Shown: positions 33,270 through 41,565 of the stretch, piece by piece
Layout of the letters: the number at the start of each line of letters is the position of its first letter
Position numbering within the stretch: position 1 is the stretch's first letter
Source of the DNA: Nocardia terrae
GTDB taxonomy: Bacteria; Actinomycetota; Actinomycetes; Mycobacteriales; Mycobacteriaceae
NCBI RefSeq assembly: GCF_009760405.1
Contig: NZ_WRPP01000005.1
Coordinates: forward strand, 62,001-126,000
Length of the DNA: 64,000 nt
Direction: 5' to 3'
The notes under the pieces: generated by a model
Seen by the model: only the letters and a program-made list of their open reading frames with translations
The model's database searches: none
Told to the model about the DNA's origin: nothing
Made by a program: the position numbers and the translations under genes

Positions 33270-35054
33270 ATGTTGGCGCTCGACGGAGCCAGGCAGAATC
33301 GGCTCCGAATCTCCCTCGGCTCACGCAAATCCTTCTCCGGCTGGTTGCGGGAGAGTTCGTCCGGAATCCTGGTGCTGGCGGTCGCCGTCGGCGCCGCGAC
33401 CGGGATCGCAGCGGTGGCGTTCCGGTATCTGATCACCGGGGCCACCCGGCTGTTCACCGGCTATGACGACTATTCCGGGCTCGGCCGGATCGCCTCGGCC
33501 CACTGGCCCGCCCTCGGCTTCTGGTTCCTACTGCTCGCTCCGGTCGTGGCCGGTGCGATCTACGGGCCGATCATCCACCGCTTCGCACCCGAAGCGCGCG
33601 GACACGGCGTGCCCGAGGTGATGTTCGCGGTGTCCGAACGCGGCGGGCGCATCGCACCCAAGGTGGTCGTGCTCAAGGCGCTGGCCTCGGCACTGTGCAT
33701 CGGCGGCGGCGGCTCGGTGGGCCGCGAAGGACCAATCGTGCAGATCGGGTCGGCCACGGGATCGACCATCGCGCAACTGCTCCGGCTCGATACCCCGCGG
33801 GTCCGTCTCCTGGTCGCCTGCGGCGCGGCGGGCGGCATCGCGGCCACCTTCAACGCCCCATTGGCCGGGCCGTTCTTCGCCATGGAACTCATCCTGCGCA
33901 ACTTCGCCGCCGAATCCTTCGGCGCGGTGGTGCTTTCCAGCGTCACCGCCAGCGTGGTCGGGCGAGCCATCATGGGCGACAAGGCATTTCTGACGCTGCC
34001 GGTCTTCGCGGTCCACAATCCGGTCGAGTACCCGCTGTATCTGCTGCTCGGCCTCGTGGTCGGAATCGTGGGCGTGTGCTTCTCCAAGGTGCTGTACCTC
34101 ATCGAGGACCTCTGCGACTGGGCCTGGCGCGGACCCGAATGGGCGCGCCCCGCCGTCGGCGGCCTATTGCTCGGCGGTTTGCTGATCGCGCTGCCGCAGA
34201 TGTACGGTGTCGGCTACCCCGTGCTCGAGAACGCCGTCGAAGGCAAGTACCTGCTGGGAATGCTGGCGTTGCTGCTGATCGGGAAGATGGTGGCCACCAG
34301 CCTCACCATCGGCATCGGCGGCTCAGGTGGCGTGTTCGCGCCCACCCTGTTCATCGGCGCGATGGCCGGTACGGCGTTCGGCGAGATCGTGCACCACATC
34401 CTGCCCGCCGCAACGGAATCCCCAGGCGCGTACGGTCTGGTCGGCATGGCCGCCGCCCTCGGCGGCTCGACTCGAGCCCCCATCACCGCGGTGATCATCC
34501 TGTTCGAGCTCACCGGCGAATACAGCATCATCTTGCCCCTCATGGCTGCCGTCGCGGTGGCGACCGGAGTCTCGCGCTTGGTGTCGTCCGACACCATCTA
34601 CACCCGCAAACTACTGCGCCGCGGTATCGACATCGAACGACCACGCCACCCGTTCTCCTCGGTGACAGCCGCAGAGCTCGCCCAGCCGATCCCCGAAACA
34701 CTGTGGCACAGCGCAGATCTCACATCGGCGGCCAAACTGCTCGAAAGGAGCCCCGGCGGGATTCTTCCGGCTGTCGACGATCAGGGTCGCTATAGGGGCT
34801 GCGTCTCCGCGCGTGACGTCGCCGAATCTCTCGATGCGCCCGAGTCACCGATCACGGTGGCCCCGCTGATCAGAATGCTGCCACCGGTTACGGCTGATAC
34901 CGGCTTTCACGACGTGGTCACCGCTCTCGCGGGTCATGGCGGCACCGGGCTTCCGGTGGTCGACTCGGATCACACGGCGGTGATCGGCTGGGTGAATTAC
35001 GAAGGGCTGCTGTCAGTCCTGCATCCTGAGCAGGAGCGGCAACCACCCGCCTGA
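33270..35054 (+). CDS. CLC-family Cl-/H+ antiporter with C-terminal CBS domain
   Basis: A 594-aa protein. CLC anion-site motifs are present: GHGVP (GSGIP position), GSVGREGPIVQIGS with the gating glutamate, and GGSGGVFAPTLFIGA. There are about 12 membrane helices to about residue 445, then a soluble region with a CBS pair (about 470-590; SAAKLLERSPGGILPAVDDQGRYRGCVSARDV, VVTALAGHGGTGLPVVDSDH). The gating Glu argues for Cl-/H+ exchange rather than a channel. The open frame extends upstream, but ATG 33270, directly after motif c, matches the family start. Confidence 0.93.
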   Translation: MLALDGARQNRLRISLGSRKSFSGWLRESSSGILVLAVAVGAATGIAAVAFRYLITGATRLFTGYDDYSGLGRIASAHWPALGFWFLLLAPVVAGAIYGPIIHRFAPEARGHGVPEVMFAVSERGGRIAPKVVVLKALASALCIGGGGSVGREGPIVQIGSATGSTIAQLLRLDTPRVRLLVACGAAGGIAATFNAPLAGPFFAMELILRNFAAESFGAVVLSSVTASVVGRAIMGDKAFLTLPVFAVHNPVEYPLYLLLGLVVGIVGVCFSKVLYLIEDLCDWAWRGPEWARPAVGGLLLGGLLIALPQMYGVGYPVLENAVEGKYLLGMLALLLIGKMVATSLTIGIGGSGGVFAPTLFIGAMAGTAFGEIVHHILPAATESPGAYGLVGMAAALGGSTRAPITAVIILFELTGEYSIILPLMAAVAVATGVSRLVSSDTIYTRKLLRRGIDIERPRHPFSSVTAAELAQPIPETLWHSADLTSAAKLLERSPGGILPAVDDQGRYRGCVSARDVAESLDAPESPITVAPLIRMLPPVTADTGFHDVVTALAGHGGTGLPVVDSDHTAVIGWVNYEGLLSVLHPEQERQPPA

Positions 35055-35071
35055 CCGGCTCGCCGACCAGT

Positions 35072-35092
35072 GTCGAGGTCTCGAACCTCGAC
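35072..35092 (+). terminator. Terminator hairpin of the CLC gene
   Basis: GTCGAGGT and its perfect complement with a 5-nt loop, 18 bp after the stop codon. Confidence 0.65.
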
Positions 35093-35227
35093 CGTTCAGT
35101 ACTCGAGAAGTGCTGCCGCCGATTCCTCACTGCCACCTTCGGCCGGCTTAGATCACGGCCCGGCCAGAGGTTTCGGCTCTGCGGCGCGCCGATGCCCACC
35201 GGACGGCAGGTGTCGTTGCATTTCTCG

Positions 35228-36364
35228 TCACTGGCCCTCACCGGCCGCTTCGTGCTGACCTCCCGGAAGCGCCCGGCCGGGCTGACCGGCCGCCAAAGCC
35301 GTAGGGATGGAGGGCTTCCGGGGAGGACTGAGGTGGCTGTTGAGCCAGCCGAATGCCTTTGGATACATCGCTCGCCAGGTTCCCCAGTTGTGTCCACCAT
35401 CATCGGCGACCATCATCGGCGCGACCTGTGTGGGAGCCTTGGCGGCGGCCGTGAGGGCCTGCGCGTTGGCGACGGTGCTGAAGGGGTCGCGTCGACTCGT
35501 CGCCACCAGTAGGGAGACTGGAGCACCGGTGCCCGCCAAGCGAATCGGATCGTTCAGGCGGCGCAGCGTGCGACTGGGCACCACGTCCGGATCTCCGTGG
35601 AAGTCATCGGGACTGAAGCCGAGACCAGTGGAGAATGCCCCTGGGTATTGCAGCGGCAGTGAGATCGCGCAGTAGCCGCCGGTCGAATCCCCTGCCATCG
35701 CCCAGCCGGAGGGCTGGGCGAGCGCCCGGAAATGGGTGATCACGAGATTGCGGACGTCCTGCGTCAGCCAGGTCGCGGTCTGCGGGCCACGGGGGATGTT
35801 GGCGCAATCGGTGTTGCCACCGGGGTCGACGCGCGGCATGACCAGGATCGCCGGTGCCAGTTCGCCTTTGCCCATCATGTCGGCCAGCTCGGTGGTCGCG
35901 TGGCCGCCTTTGATCCAGGCCCTGGGCGTGCCCGGAACACCGTGCAGCAGCATGATCACCGGGAAGCGGTAGCCGCGGTATTCGGGCTGGTCGTACTGCG
36001 GTGGAGTCCAGACCAATACTTTTCCGCGCAGATGCGATCGCGGACCGCGATAGTCGGTCCCCACGACGTGATCGCCGAGGTCCTGGAAATCGGCAGTGTC
36101 GGAACCCGGTCCCGCCGGGATGTCGCTCGCGGACTGCTCGCCGAGCAGATCGTTCCAGGAACTATAGAGAGCGAAGTCATTGTTGACCCAGAGCCCGAGC
36201 ACCGCGACGGCGGTGGCCTGACACAGGCCGATCATGAACAACCTGGTCAGCCAGCGCACGAACCGTGGTCCCCGCACCGCATTCCAGGCCGCCAGGGTCG
36301 TGATGACCGCGATGACCGCCGCGGCGATCATGGCATAGAACAGGTAGTCGCTGGTCAGGCTCAT
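35228..36364 (-). CDS. Esterase D/antigen 85-like alpha/beta hydrolase with N-terminal membrane helices
   Basis: A 378-aa protein. Two or three membrane helices (about 8-27, 38-58) lead into an extracytoplasmic alpha/beta hydrolase: VIMLLHGVPGTPRAWIKGG oxyanion region (about 135-153), nucleophile elbow AGDSTGGYCA (Ser about 220), an Asp in ATSRRDPF, and a catalytic His in DDGGHNWGTWRAMYPKAFGWL. The layout resembles mycolyltransferase-like and esterase-D proteins of mycolic-acid bacteria. No Shine-Dalgarno precedes the ATG; the start overlaps the stop of a 55-codon upstream ORF (ATGA), so translation may be coupled. Confidence 0.88.
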   Translation of the reverse strand: MSLTSDYLFYAMIAAAVIAVITTLAAWNAVRGPRFVRWLTRLFMIGLCQATAVAVLGLWVNNDFALYSSWNDLLGEQSASDIPAGPGSDTADFQDLGDHVVGTDYRGPRSHLRGKVLVWTPPQYDQPEYRGYRFPVIMLLHGVPGTPRAWIKGGHATTELADMMGKGELAPAILVMPRVDPGGNTDCANIPRGPQTATWLTQDVRNLVITHFRALAQPSGWAMAGDSTGGYCAISLPLQYPGAFSTGLGFSPDDFHGDPDVVPSRTLRRLNDPIRLAGTGAPVSLLVATSRRDPFSTVANAQALTAAAKAPTQVAPMMVADDGGHNWGTWRAMYPKAFGWLNSHLSPPRKPSIPTALAAGQPGRALPGGQHEAAGEGQ

Positions 36365-36528
36365 CGGATCAATGCGCGAAAGATCTTGCCTGCGATCGGA
36401 TTCGGCTGAGGTACGGCGGCAGCGCTGGTATCGGAGATCGTTGTCGAGGGCACGGGGCGTCGTGCGGAGGCGTCACGCGTCACGACTCCGGAGGCTACCG
36501 GATAGAATCCTGATGCAATAGTTGTCAT
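36361..36528 (-). CDS. Candidate 55-aa leader ORF coupled to the esterase
   Basis: An uninterrupted frame of 55 codons starting ATGACAACTATTGCATCAGG, so its first codons lie inside motif site f. It ends in TGA overlapping the esterase ATG. The predicted peptide (MTTIASGFYPVASGV... ending AGKIFRALIR) matches no family I know. Leaderless transcription from site f would allow its translation and coupling. It is also possible that this is just a 5'UTR open by chance. Confidence 0.4.
   Translation of the reverse strand: MTTIASGFYPVASGVVTRDASARRPVPSTTISDTSAAAVPQPNPIAGKIFRALIR
36508..36524 (-). promoter_or_regulatory. CAACTRTTGCA motif, site f
   Basis: CAACTATTGCATCAGGA on the minus strand, pointing toward the esterase. 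The left half is exact, the right half degenerate. It begins 5 nt into the 55-codon leader ORF. Confidence 0.6.
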
Positions 36529-36667
36529 ATGCACTTCTCAGGGTGAGCACCCACCGGGAACCGCACACTCCGGATCAGCCCGGTATCCAATTCCGGGTAT
36601 CCGCTCCAACTCGTCCACGGGTTCTCCAGCGTCAGGAGGCAACCGGATCGAGTATATGAGCAGTAGA

Positions 36668-36684
36668 CAACTGTTGCATACTGC
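36668..36684 (+). promoter_or_regulatory. CAACTRTTGCA motif, site d
   Basis: CAACTGTTGCATACTGC, pointing toward the TetR-ABC operon at 36745. CAACTGTTG is a perfect palindrome around one base. Confidence 0.7.
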
Positions 36685-36700
36685 CATTTTTATTGATAGT

Positions 36701-36716
36701 TTGGGCATACGCCCAA
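36701..36716. promoter_or_regulatory. TTGGGC-N4-GCCCAA, candidate TetR autoregulatory site
   Basis: A perfect 6-bp inverted repeat with a 4-bp spacer, 28 bp upstream of the TetR start and just downstream of motif d. Autoregulation is inferred from position. Confidence 0.55.
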
Positions 36717-36744
36717 GGCAATCTCCCAAGGTAGGAGGTCCGGT

Positions 36745-37350
36745 GTGGCCACCGCAGCCGAGCAAGGTCGAGAGACACGCGCACGCCTGATGACGGCCGC
36801 GGTGGAACTCCTCGCCGAGCACGGATGGGGCGAGGTGACGACTCGATCCGTGGCCGACCGCGCGGGTGTGCGTCCGGGGGTGGTGCACTACCACTTCCCT
36901 TCGGTGACCGACCTTTTGATCGATGCCTCGGCACAAGCGGCGCGGCACGAGTACGAATCGGTGATGACCGGCGTCCTGGCCCTGCGCGGACCGGATGCGA
37001 TGCGCGAGATGCTGGCCGCGATCGCCTCCTACAGCAGCGCGGATCCGATCACGATCGCGATGACGGAGATGATGCTCGCCGCGACCCGTCACGAGCGGTT
37101 GCGGGTCGAGCTGGGCCGGCTGGTCGCCGATGCCCGGGCGGTGCTGGCGCAGTGGTTTCGCGCCGATGGTTCGGTGCCCGATCCCGAGGCGACGGCCACG
37201 GTGGTGGCGGCGCTGCTGGACGGGCTGATTCTGCATCGGCTGATCGATCCGGGCCTGGGGTCGGTGGATGTGACGGGGCCGCTGCTGCGCGCGGCGGGAT
37301 TGGCCGAAAGCCGAACGAGCGAGGGGGTATCCGATGAGCGGGCAGGTTGA
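36745..37350 (+). CDS. TetR-family regulator of the MacB/FtsX-like ABC operon
   Basis: A 201-aa protein, GTG start after TAGGAGG. The HTH (about 10-58: RARLMTAAVELLAEHGWGEVTTRSVADRAGVRPGVVHYHFPSVTDLL) is standard TetR; the remainder is a helical ligand domain. It overlaps the ABC ATPase gene by 17 bp. It is therefore co-transcribed with the transporter and probably represses the whole operon. The promoter region also carries motif d, so two regulators may act here. Confidence 0.92.
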   Translation: MATAAEQGRETRARLMTAAVELLAEHGWGEVTTRSVADRAGVRPGVVHYHFPSVTDLLIDASAQAARHEYESVMTGVLALRGPDAMREMLAAIASYSSADPITIAMTEMMLAATRHERLRVELGRLVADARAVLAQWFRADGSVPDPEATATVVAALLDGLILHRLIDPGLGSVDVTGPLLRAAGLAESRTSEGVSDERAG

Positions 37351-38083
37351 AGCGAACCGAGCAGGTGACGGCCGTCGACGTGGCGGGATCACGCTGCGCG
37401 GGGTGAGCAAGACCTACGGTGCGGGTGAGGCCGCGGTGCAGGCTTTGGCCGATGTCGATCTCGACATCCGGCCGGGGGAACTGGTGGCCGTCCTCGGTGC
37501 CAGCGGCTCGGGAAAGACCACCCTGCTCAACGTGATCGGCGGGATCGAGACCGCCGACAGCGGCTCGATCATGGTTGCGGGGCAGGATATTTCGGGGCGC
37601 GATCCGGCCGGACTCGGCGAGTTCCGGCGCGACCATGTGGGTTTCGTCTTCCAATTCTTCAACCTGATCCCGACCTTGACCGCGCGCGAGAACGTCGAGG
37701 TGATCGTCGAGCTGACCGGACGTGGTGACCGCCGCCAGGTTCCGAAGTTGCTGGCCGCGGTCGACTTGGCCGATCGCGCCGACCACTTTCCGGCCCAGCT
37801 GTCGGGCGGCCAGCAGCAGCGGGTCTCGATCGCGCGGGCGCTGGCCACCGATCCGGACCTGCTGCTGGCCGATGAGCCCACCGGCGCGCTGGACGTGGCC
37901 ACCGGCCAAGGCGTGCTCGACCTGCTGCAGCAGACCAGCCGCGCCGGGCGCGGGGTGGTCATGGTCACCCATAACGAGGTCGCCGCGGGCATCGCGGATC
38001 GGGTGATCCGCATGCGGGACGGCCGCGTCACTGCCAACGAGGTGAACGCGAATCCCGTTGCCGCCACGTCCATTCGGTGGTGA
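37334..38083 (+). CDS. MacB/LolD-type ABC ATPase
   Basis: A 249-aa ATPase. Walker A LGASGSGKTTLLN (about 50-58), Q-loop FVFQFFNLIPTLTARENV, signature LSGGQQQRVSIARAL and Walker B LLLADEPTGALD are all canonical for the MacB/FtsE-like group, which drives mechanotransmission rather than transmembrane passage. The partner is the FtsX-type permease starting 5 bp downstream. The operon order TetR-ATPase-permease suggests export or surface release of a lipid, peptide or drug. Confidence 0.95.
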   Translation: MSGQVEANRAGDGRRRGGITLRGVSKTYGAGEAAVQALADVDLDIRPGELVAVLGASGSGKTTLLNVIGGIETADSGSIMVAGQDISGRDPAGLGEFRRDHVGFVFQFFNLIPTLTARENVEVIVELTGRGDRRQVPKLLAAVDLADRADHFPAQLSGGQQQRVSIARALATDPDLLLADEPTGALDVATGQGVLDLLQQTSRAGRGVVMVTHNEVAAGIADRVIRMRDGRVTANEVNANPVAATSIRW

Positions 38084-38088
38084 GGGCG

Positions 38089-40440
38089 ATGTTCATGGCC
38101 TCACGCCGGGTACTCGCCCTCAAGATCCTGCGCGATCTGCGGCGGCGGGCGACCCAGGTGGCCGCCATCGCGGCCACGGTGCTGCTGGGCGTGCTGCTGT
38201 TCGTCGCCAGCTACGACTCCTTCCGCAACCTCGACACCTCCTACCACCACACCTACTCCCGCCTGCACTTCGCCGACTTCACCGCCGCGGGAGGCGATCC
38301 CGTACACATCGCGGACGCGGTGCGCGATACGCCAGGAGTAGCCCGGGTGTCGGTGCGCACCCAGGCCGATGTGCCGATGTCGATCGGCGGCACGAAGCTG
38401 CTGGGCCGCGTCGTCGGAATAACCGGACCCGACGGCGTGAACGAGATCAGTGTGGCCACAGGTCGATTGCCGGACGCCGCGCATCCCGACCAGGTGATGG
38501 TCGAGCATCACGCCGCGCAGACCTTCGGCCTGCCCCCGGGCAGCACGCTGCAGGTCTTCGACGGCACGACCTGGCATAGGCTCTCAGCCTCGGGCGTGGC
38601 GTGGTCGCCGGAATATCTGTGGCCCGCCCGCAGCCGCCAGGAGGTGCTCGGCGATCCGCACGGCTTCGCCGTCGTTTTCGCGCCCCAGGAACAGGTGAGG
38701 CGGCTGACCGGGAATGCGGGTGCCGACCAGGTACTCGTCGAAATGGACTCCACGGCAACGCAATCCGAGCGCGATCAGGTCATGCGACTGTTGCGGACCG
38801 CTGGCGCGGTCGATGTGCAGACGCAGGCCGAACAGCCGTCCAACGCCGCCTTGCACGAGGATCTCAGCGGATTCTCCGAACTCGCGGTCGCCTTCCCCGC
38901 CCTGTTCCTCATCGGGGCGGCGATCGCGGAGTACGTGCTCATCACCAGGCTCGTGCTGGCCGAACGACCGATCATCGGCACGATGCTGGCCATGGGGGCG
39001 CGCCGCCGCACCGTCATCGGCCACTACGTCGGGTACGGGGTCGGAATGGTGCTGGCGGGCACCGTGTTCGGGGTAGTCGGCGGATACTTCGCGACCTCGG
39101 CGGTGACCGCGGCCTACACCAGAGCCGTCAGCATTCCCGACACCGTGATCGACCATCGATGGTCGACCGCCCTGATCGCCGCTGCGCTCGGATTGCTCAC
39201 CGGCGCGATCGCGGGTCTCGTCCCGGCGGTGGCCGCGGCCCGCGTCGCGCCCGCCGCCGCTATGCGAGGCGACGGGCTGCGACCGGATCGGGCCGGGCGA
39301 TGGTCGCGGCTCACCGCCCGCTGGTACGGGCTCCCGGTCGTCGCGCGAATGACGTTGCGCTCGTTGGCCCGTGGCCGTCGCCGCACAATCGCCACCATGA
39401 CCGGCACCGTCCTGGCCCTGGTGCTGATCCTGGCATCGGTGGGCATGCTCACCAGCATGCGCTCGGCGCTGCACATCCAATTCGATCGGGTCGACCGCGA
39501 GGACGCCACGGTCATCACCTCGGCACCGACCAACGAACTCGCCACCCAGCTGCGGTCCATCTCCGGAGTCACCGACGTCGAGCCGGCCGCCCTCACCCCG
39601 GTGACGCTGGCCGCCGGCGGGCGCTCCTACCCCACCACGCTGACCGGGCTGATGCCCGACACCACCATGCACGGTTTCCTCACCCCGGACGGGAGCACGA
39701 CGCGGCTGCCCGACACCGGCATCCTCGTCGGAGCCGCAGCAGCCAGCAAACTAGATGTCTCCGTTGGCGATACGGTCACGGTCACACCGGCGCTCGGGGC
39801 CCCGAGGAACGAACAGATCCGAGGACTGCTCGACGAGCCGCTGGGCACCTTCGCCTACGCCACACGGACGACCGCGACCGATATCGGAGGTGCCGGACTA
39901 CACGGCTACCTGCTGCGATTCACTGGCACGGCCGATCGGAATACGCTGCGCGCCACGGTGACCGGCCTGCCCGGCGTGCTCGCCTACAGCGATACTCGCG
40001 CCATCCAAGACCAGATGAACCAGTTCCTCGGCCTGTTCTGGGCCTTCATCGCCGCGATGCTGATCTTCGGCACACTGCTCGCCTTCACCGTCATCTACGT
40101 GACCATGACGGTCAGCCTCGCAGAACGCACCACCGAACTGGCCACCCTCCGTGCCGCGGGCGTTCCCGTCCGCAGGCTCACCGCCTCGCTCGCCGCCGAG
40201 AACCTCACCGCGACACTGCTGGCGGTCCCGCTCGGTCTGGCCGCTGGATACCTCGCGGCCTGGGCCCTGCTGCGCTCGTTCGCCAGTGACATGTTCACCC
40301 TCGGACTGTCGCTCGGCCTGGCAGCGCCCGTCCTCGCGGCCCTCGCGGTCATCGCCGCCGCGGCCCTGTCCCAGCTTCCAGCGGCCCGCCTGGTGAGACG
40401 CATCGACATCGCCCACGTCGTCCGCGAACGCGCCCAATGA
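38089..40440 (+). CDS. Large FtsX/MacB-like ABC permease (two-repeat type)
   Basis: A 783-aa permease (ATG 38089 after GGTGAGGG; GTG 38077 is the upstream option). N-terminal helix at about 20-42, a large extracytoplasmic domain (about 45-250), three helices (about 265-390), a second helix with extracytoplasmic domain (about 440-620), and three final helices (about 640-775). The two FtsX repeats (PALFLIGAAIAEYVLITRLVLAERPIIGTMLAMGA and FTVIYVTMTVSLAERTTELATLRAAGVPVRRL) match the duplicated permeases of actinobacterial lipoprotein or drug exporters. Substrate unknown. Confidence 0.92.
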   Translation: MFMASRRVLALKILRDLRRRATQVAAIAATVLLGVLLFVASYDSFRNLDTSYHHTYSRLHFADFTAAGGDPVHIADAVRDTPGVARVSVRTQADVPMSIGGTKLLGRVVGITGPDGVNEISVATGRLPDAAHPDQVMVEHHAAQTFGLPPGSTLQVFDGTTWHRLSASGVAWSPEYLWPARSRQEVLGDPHGFAVVFAPQEQVRRLTGNAGADQVLVEMDSTATQSERDQVMRLLRTAGAVDVQTQAEQPSNAALHEDLSGFSELAVAFPALFLIGAAIAEYVLITRLVLAERPIIGTMLAMGARRRTVIGHYVGYGVGMVLAGTVFGVVGGYFATSAVTAAYTRAVSIPDTVIDHRWSTALIAAALGLLTGAIAGLVPAVAAARVAPAAAMRGDGLRPDRAGRWSRLTARWYGLPVVARMTLRSLARGRRRTIATMTGTVLALVLILASVGMLTSMRSALHIQFDRVDREDATVITSAPTNELATQLRSISGVTDVEPAALTPVTLAAGGRSYPTTLTGLMPDTTMHGFLTPDGSTTRLPDTGILVGAAAASKLDVSVGDTVTVTPALGAPRNEQIRGLLDEPLGTFAYATRTTATDIGGAGLHGYLLRFTGTADRNTLRATVTGLPGVLAYSDTRAIQDQMNQFLGLFWAFIAAMLIFGTLLAFTVIYVTMTVSLAERTTELATLRAAGVPVRRLTASLAAENLTATLLAVPLGLAAGYLAAWALLRSFASDMFTLGLSLGLAAPVLAALAVIAAAALSQLPAARLVRRIDIAHVVRERAQ

Positions 40441-40492
40441 CAACCAGAAACGCTCCCGGACAACCAGAACCACTCCCGAAGGAGAACAGCAC

Positions 40493-40972
40493 ATGGCGAC
40501 CCACGGCCTCACTGCCCGAATCGGCGCACGAGCACTCCAGACCCGATCGGTCGTGCGAGCCCCGATCACCCTGTATCGAGCCGGACTCGGCTTCCTGTTC
40601 GGCACTCGAATGCTGATGCTCGAGCACACGGGCCGCCATAGTGGGCAACACCGGTACGTCGTCCTCGAAGTGGTGGATCACCCGTCCGCCGACCAGTACA
40701 TCGTGGTTTCGGGATTCGGCACTCGAGCTCAGTGGTATCGGAACATCACCGCCAACCCCGAGGTGCGCATCTCGGTCGGCATCCGACGCGCTATCCCCGC
40801 GATCGCGACACCGATGTCGGACGACGAATCCGCGCTCGCGCTCGACCATTACATCGAGCGCCATCCCAAGGCGTGGGTCAAGCTGCGTGGCACCATCGAG
40901 GCAGCTACCGGCAAGCCCGTGGACCTTCTTCCCATGGTCCGACTGAGCATCGTCCGATCAGCCGCCGAATAG
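40493..40972 (+). CDS. DUF385/nitroreductase-family deazaflavin (F420)-dependent protein, copy 1
   Basis: A 159-aa split-barrel protein, ATG after AAGGAG. The family core is RLMLEHTGRHSG-like (MLMLEHTGRHSGQHRYVVLEVV) and GFGTRAQWYRNITANPEVRISVG, as in Ddn/FDOR enzymes that use F420H2. A homologue with about the same layout lies at 41566-42033. It follows the FtsX permease by 52 bp and may belong to the same transcript. Substrate unknown. Confidence 0.9.
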   Translation: MATHGLTARIGARALQTRSVVRAPITLYRAGLGFLFGTRMLMLEHTGRHSGQHRYVVLEVVDHPSADQYIVVSGFGTRAQWYRNITANPEVRISVGIRRAIPAIATPMSDDESALALDHYIERHPKAWVKLRGTIEAATGKPVDLLPMVRLSIVRSAAE

Positions 40973-41325
40973 ACGAACACCTCGGGTGCACCGCGACTTC
41001 CGCCGCCACGCCGGTCGGAGATCGACCACCACCGACGAAGGATGAGCGTGGATGAAACGACTTCCGCGTCGAGTTACGCGGCACTGTCGGCCTATTCCCG
41101 GGCACAAGCGTGGCCGTGGTGGCCTGGGTGGCCGCTGGCCCGGCCCCTCACCGCGTCGACCGTGCGACTCGCCGCGACGCCATTGCACCCGCTCGTGACC
41201 GCCGCGCCGCGTCGTCCGGCCGGTACAACCACTTGACCCGAGCCGCCGGGTCCGAATCTCGGACTGCCCACCGAACCACTCGCTAGCAGTCCACGGATCA
41301 CCGACCAGCGCTTTCATGCATATCA
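40973..41325. other. Intergenic, no confident gene
   Basis: A 64-codon frame at 41042-41236 exists but is Ala/Pro/Trp-biased with no good ribosome site, and I see no family. The region leads into motif site e. Confidence 0.4.
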
Positions 41326-41342
41326 CAACTGTTGCATAATGC
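41326..41342 (+). promoter_or_regulatory. CAACTRTTGCA motif, site e
   Basis: CAACTGTTGCATAATGC, 4 nt before an ATG (41347). CAACTGTTG and GCATAATGC are overlapping palindromes. Confidence 0.7.
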
Positions 41343-41346
41343 TCTG

Positions 41347-41565
41347 ATGTTTGCCGCGAGGACGACCGTCGCCAGTGGGCGCCATGGCCATCGAACGACT
41401 ACGCACTCGCGTGCAGCCCTCTTGCCCCCGACTGCGGGCGGTATCGCCGTACGCGCTGCGGCACTGACGAATTCGGCAAAGGAAGCACCGTCGCCACCGC
41501 GCACCGACGACGGCGTCCGCACGCCGCCCGAGCATTTCGCAGCCATCGCCGACCCGAGGAGATAG
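41347..41565 (+). CDS. Candidate 72-aa leader ORF before the second DUF385 gene
   Basis: Open from ATG 41347, 4 nt after motif e, to a TAG directly abutting the DUF385 ATG at 41566. The predicted peptide is Arg/Thr/Ala-rich with no family match. It parallels the motif-plus-leader-ORF arrangement at the esterase. The downstream gene has its own GAGGAGA site, so coupling is less needed here. It may be non-coding. Confidence 0.3.
   Translation: MFAARTTVASGRHGHRTTTHSRAALLPPTAGGIAVRAAALTNSAKEAPSPPRTDDGVRTPPEHFAAIADPRR

Noticed and set aside
41042..41236. 64-codon plus-strand ORF after DUF385 copy 1
   Set aside because: Biased composition, poor ribosome site, no family; treated as intergenic.
29875..41342. 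The repeated motif as a plain ECF-sigma promoter
   Set aside because: No conserved -35 element at a fixed distance and the core is dyad-symmetric. The idea is kept only as an alternative, given the sigma remnant at 42.4 kb.
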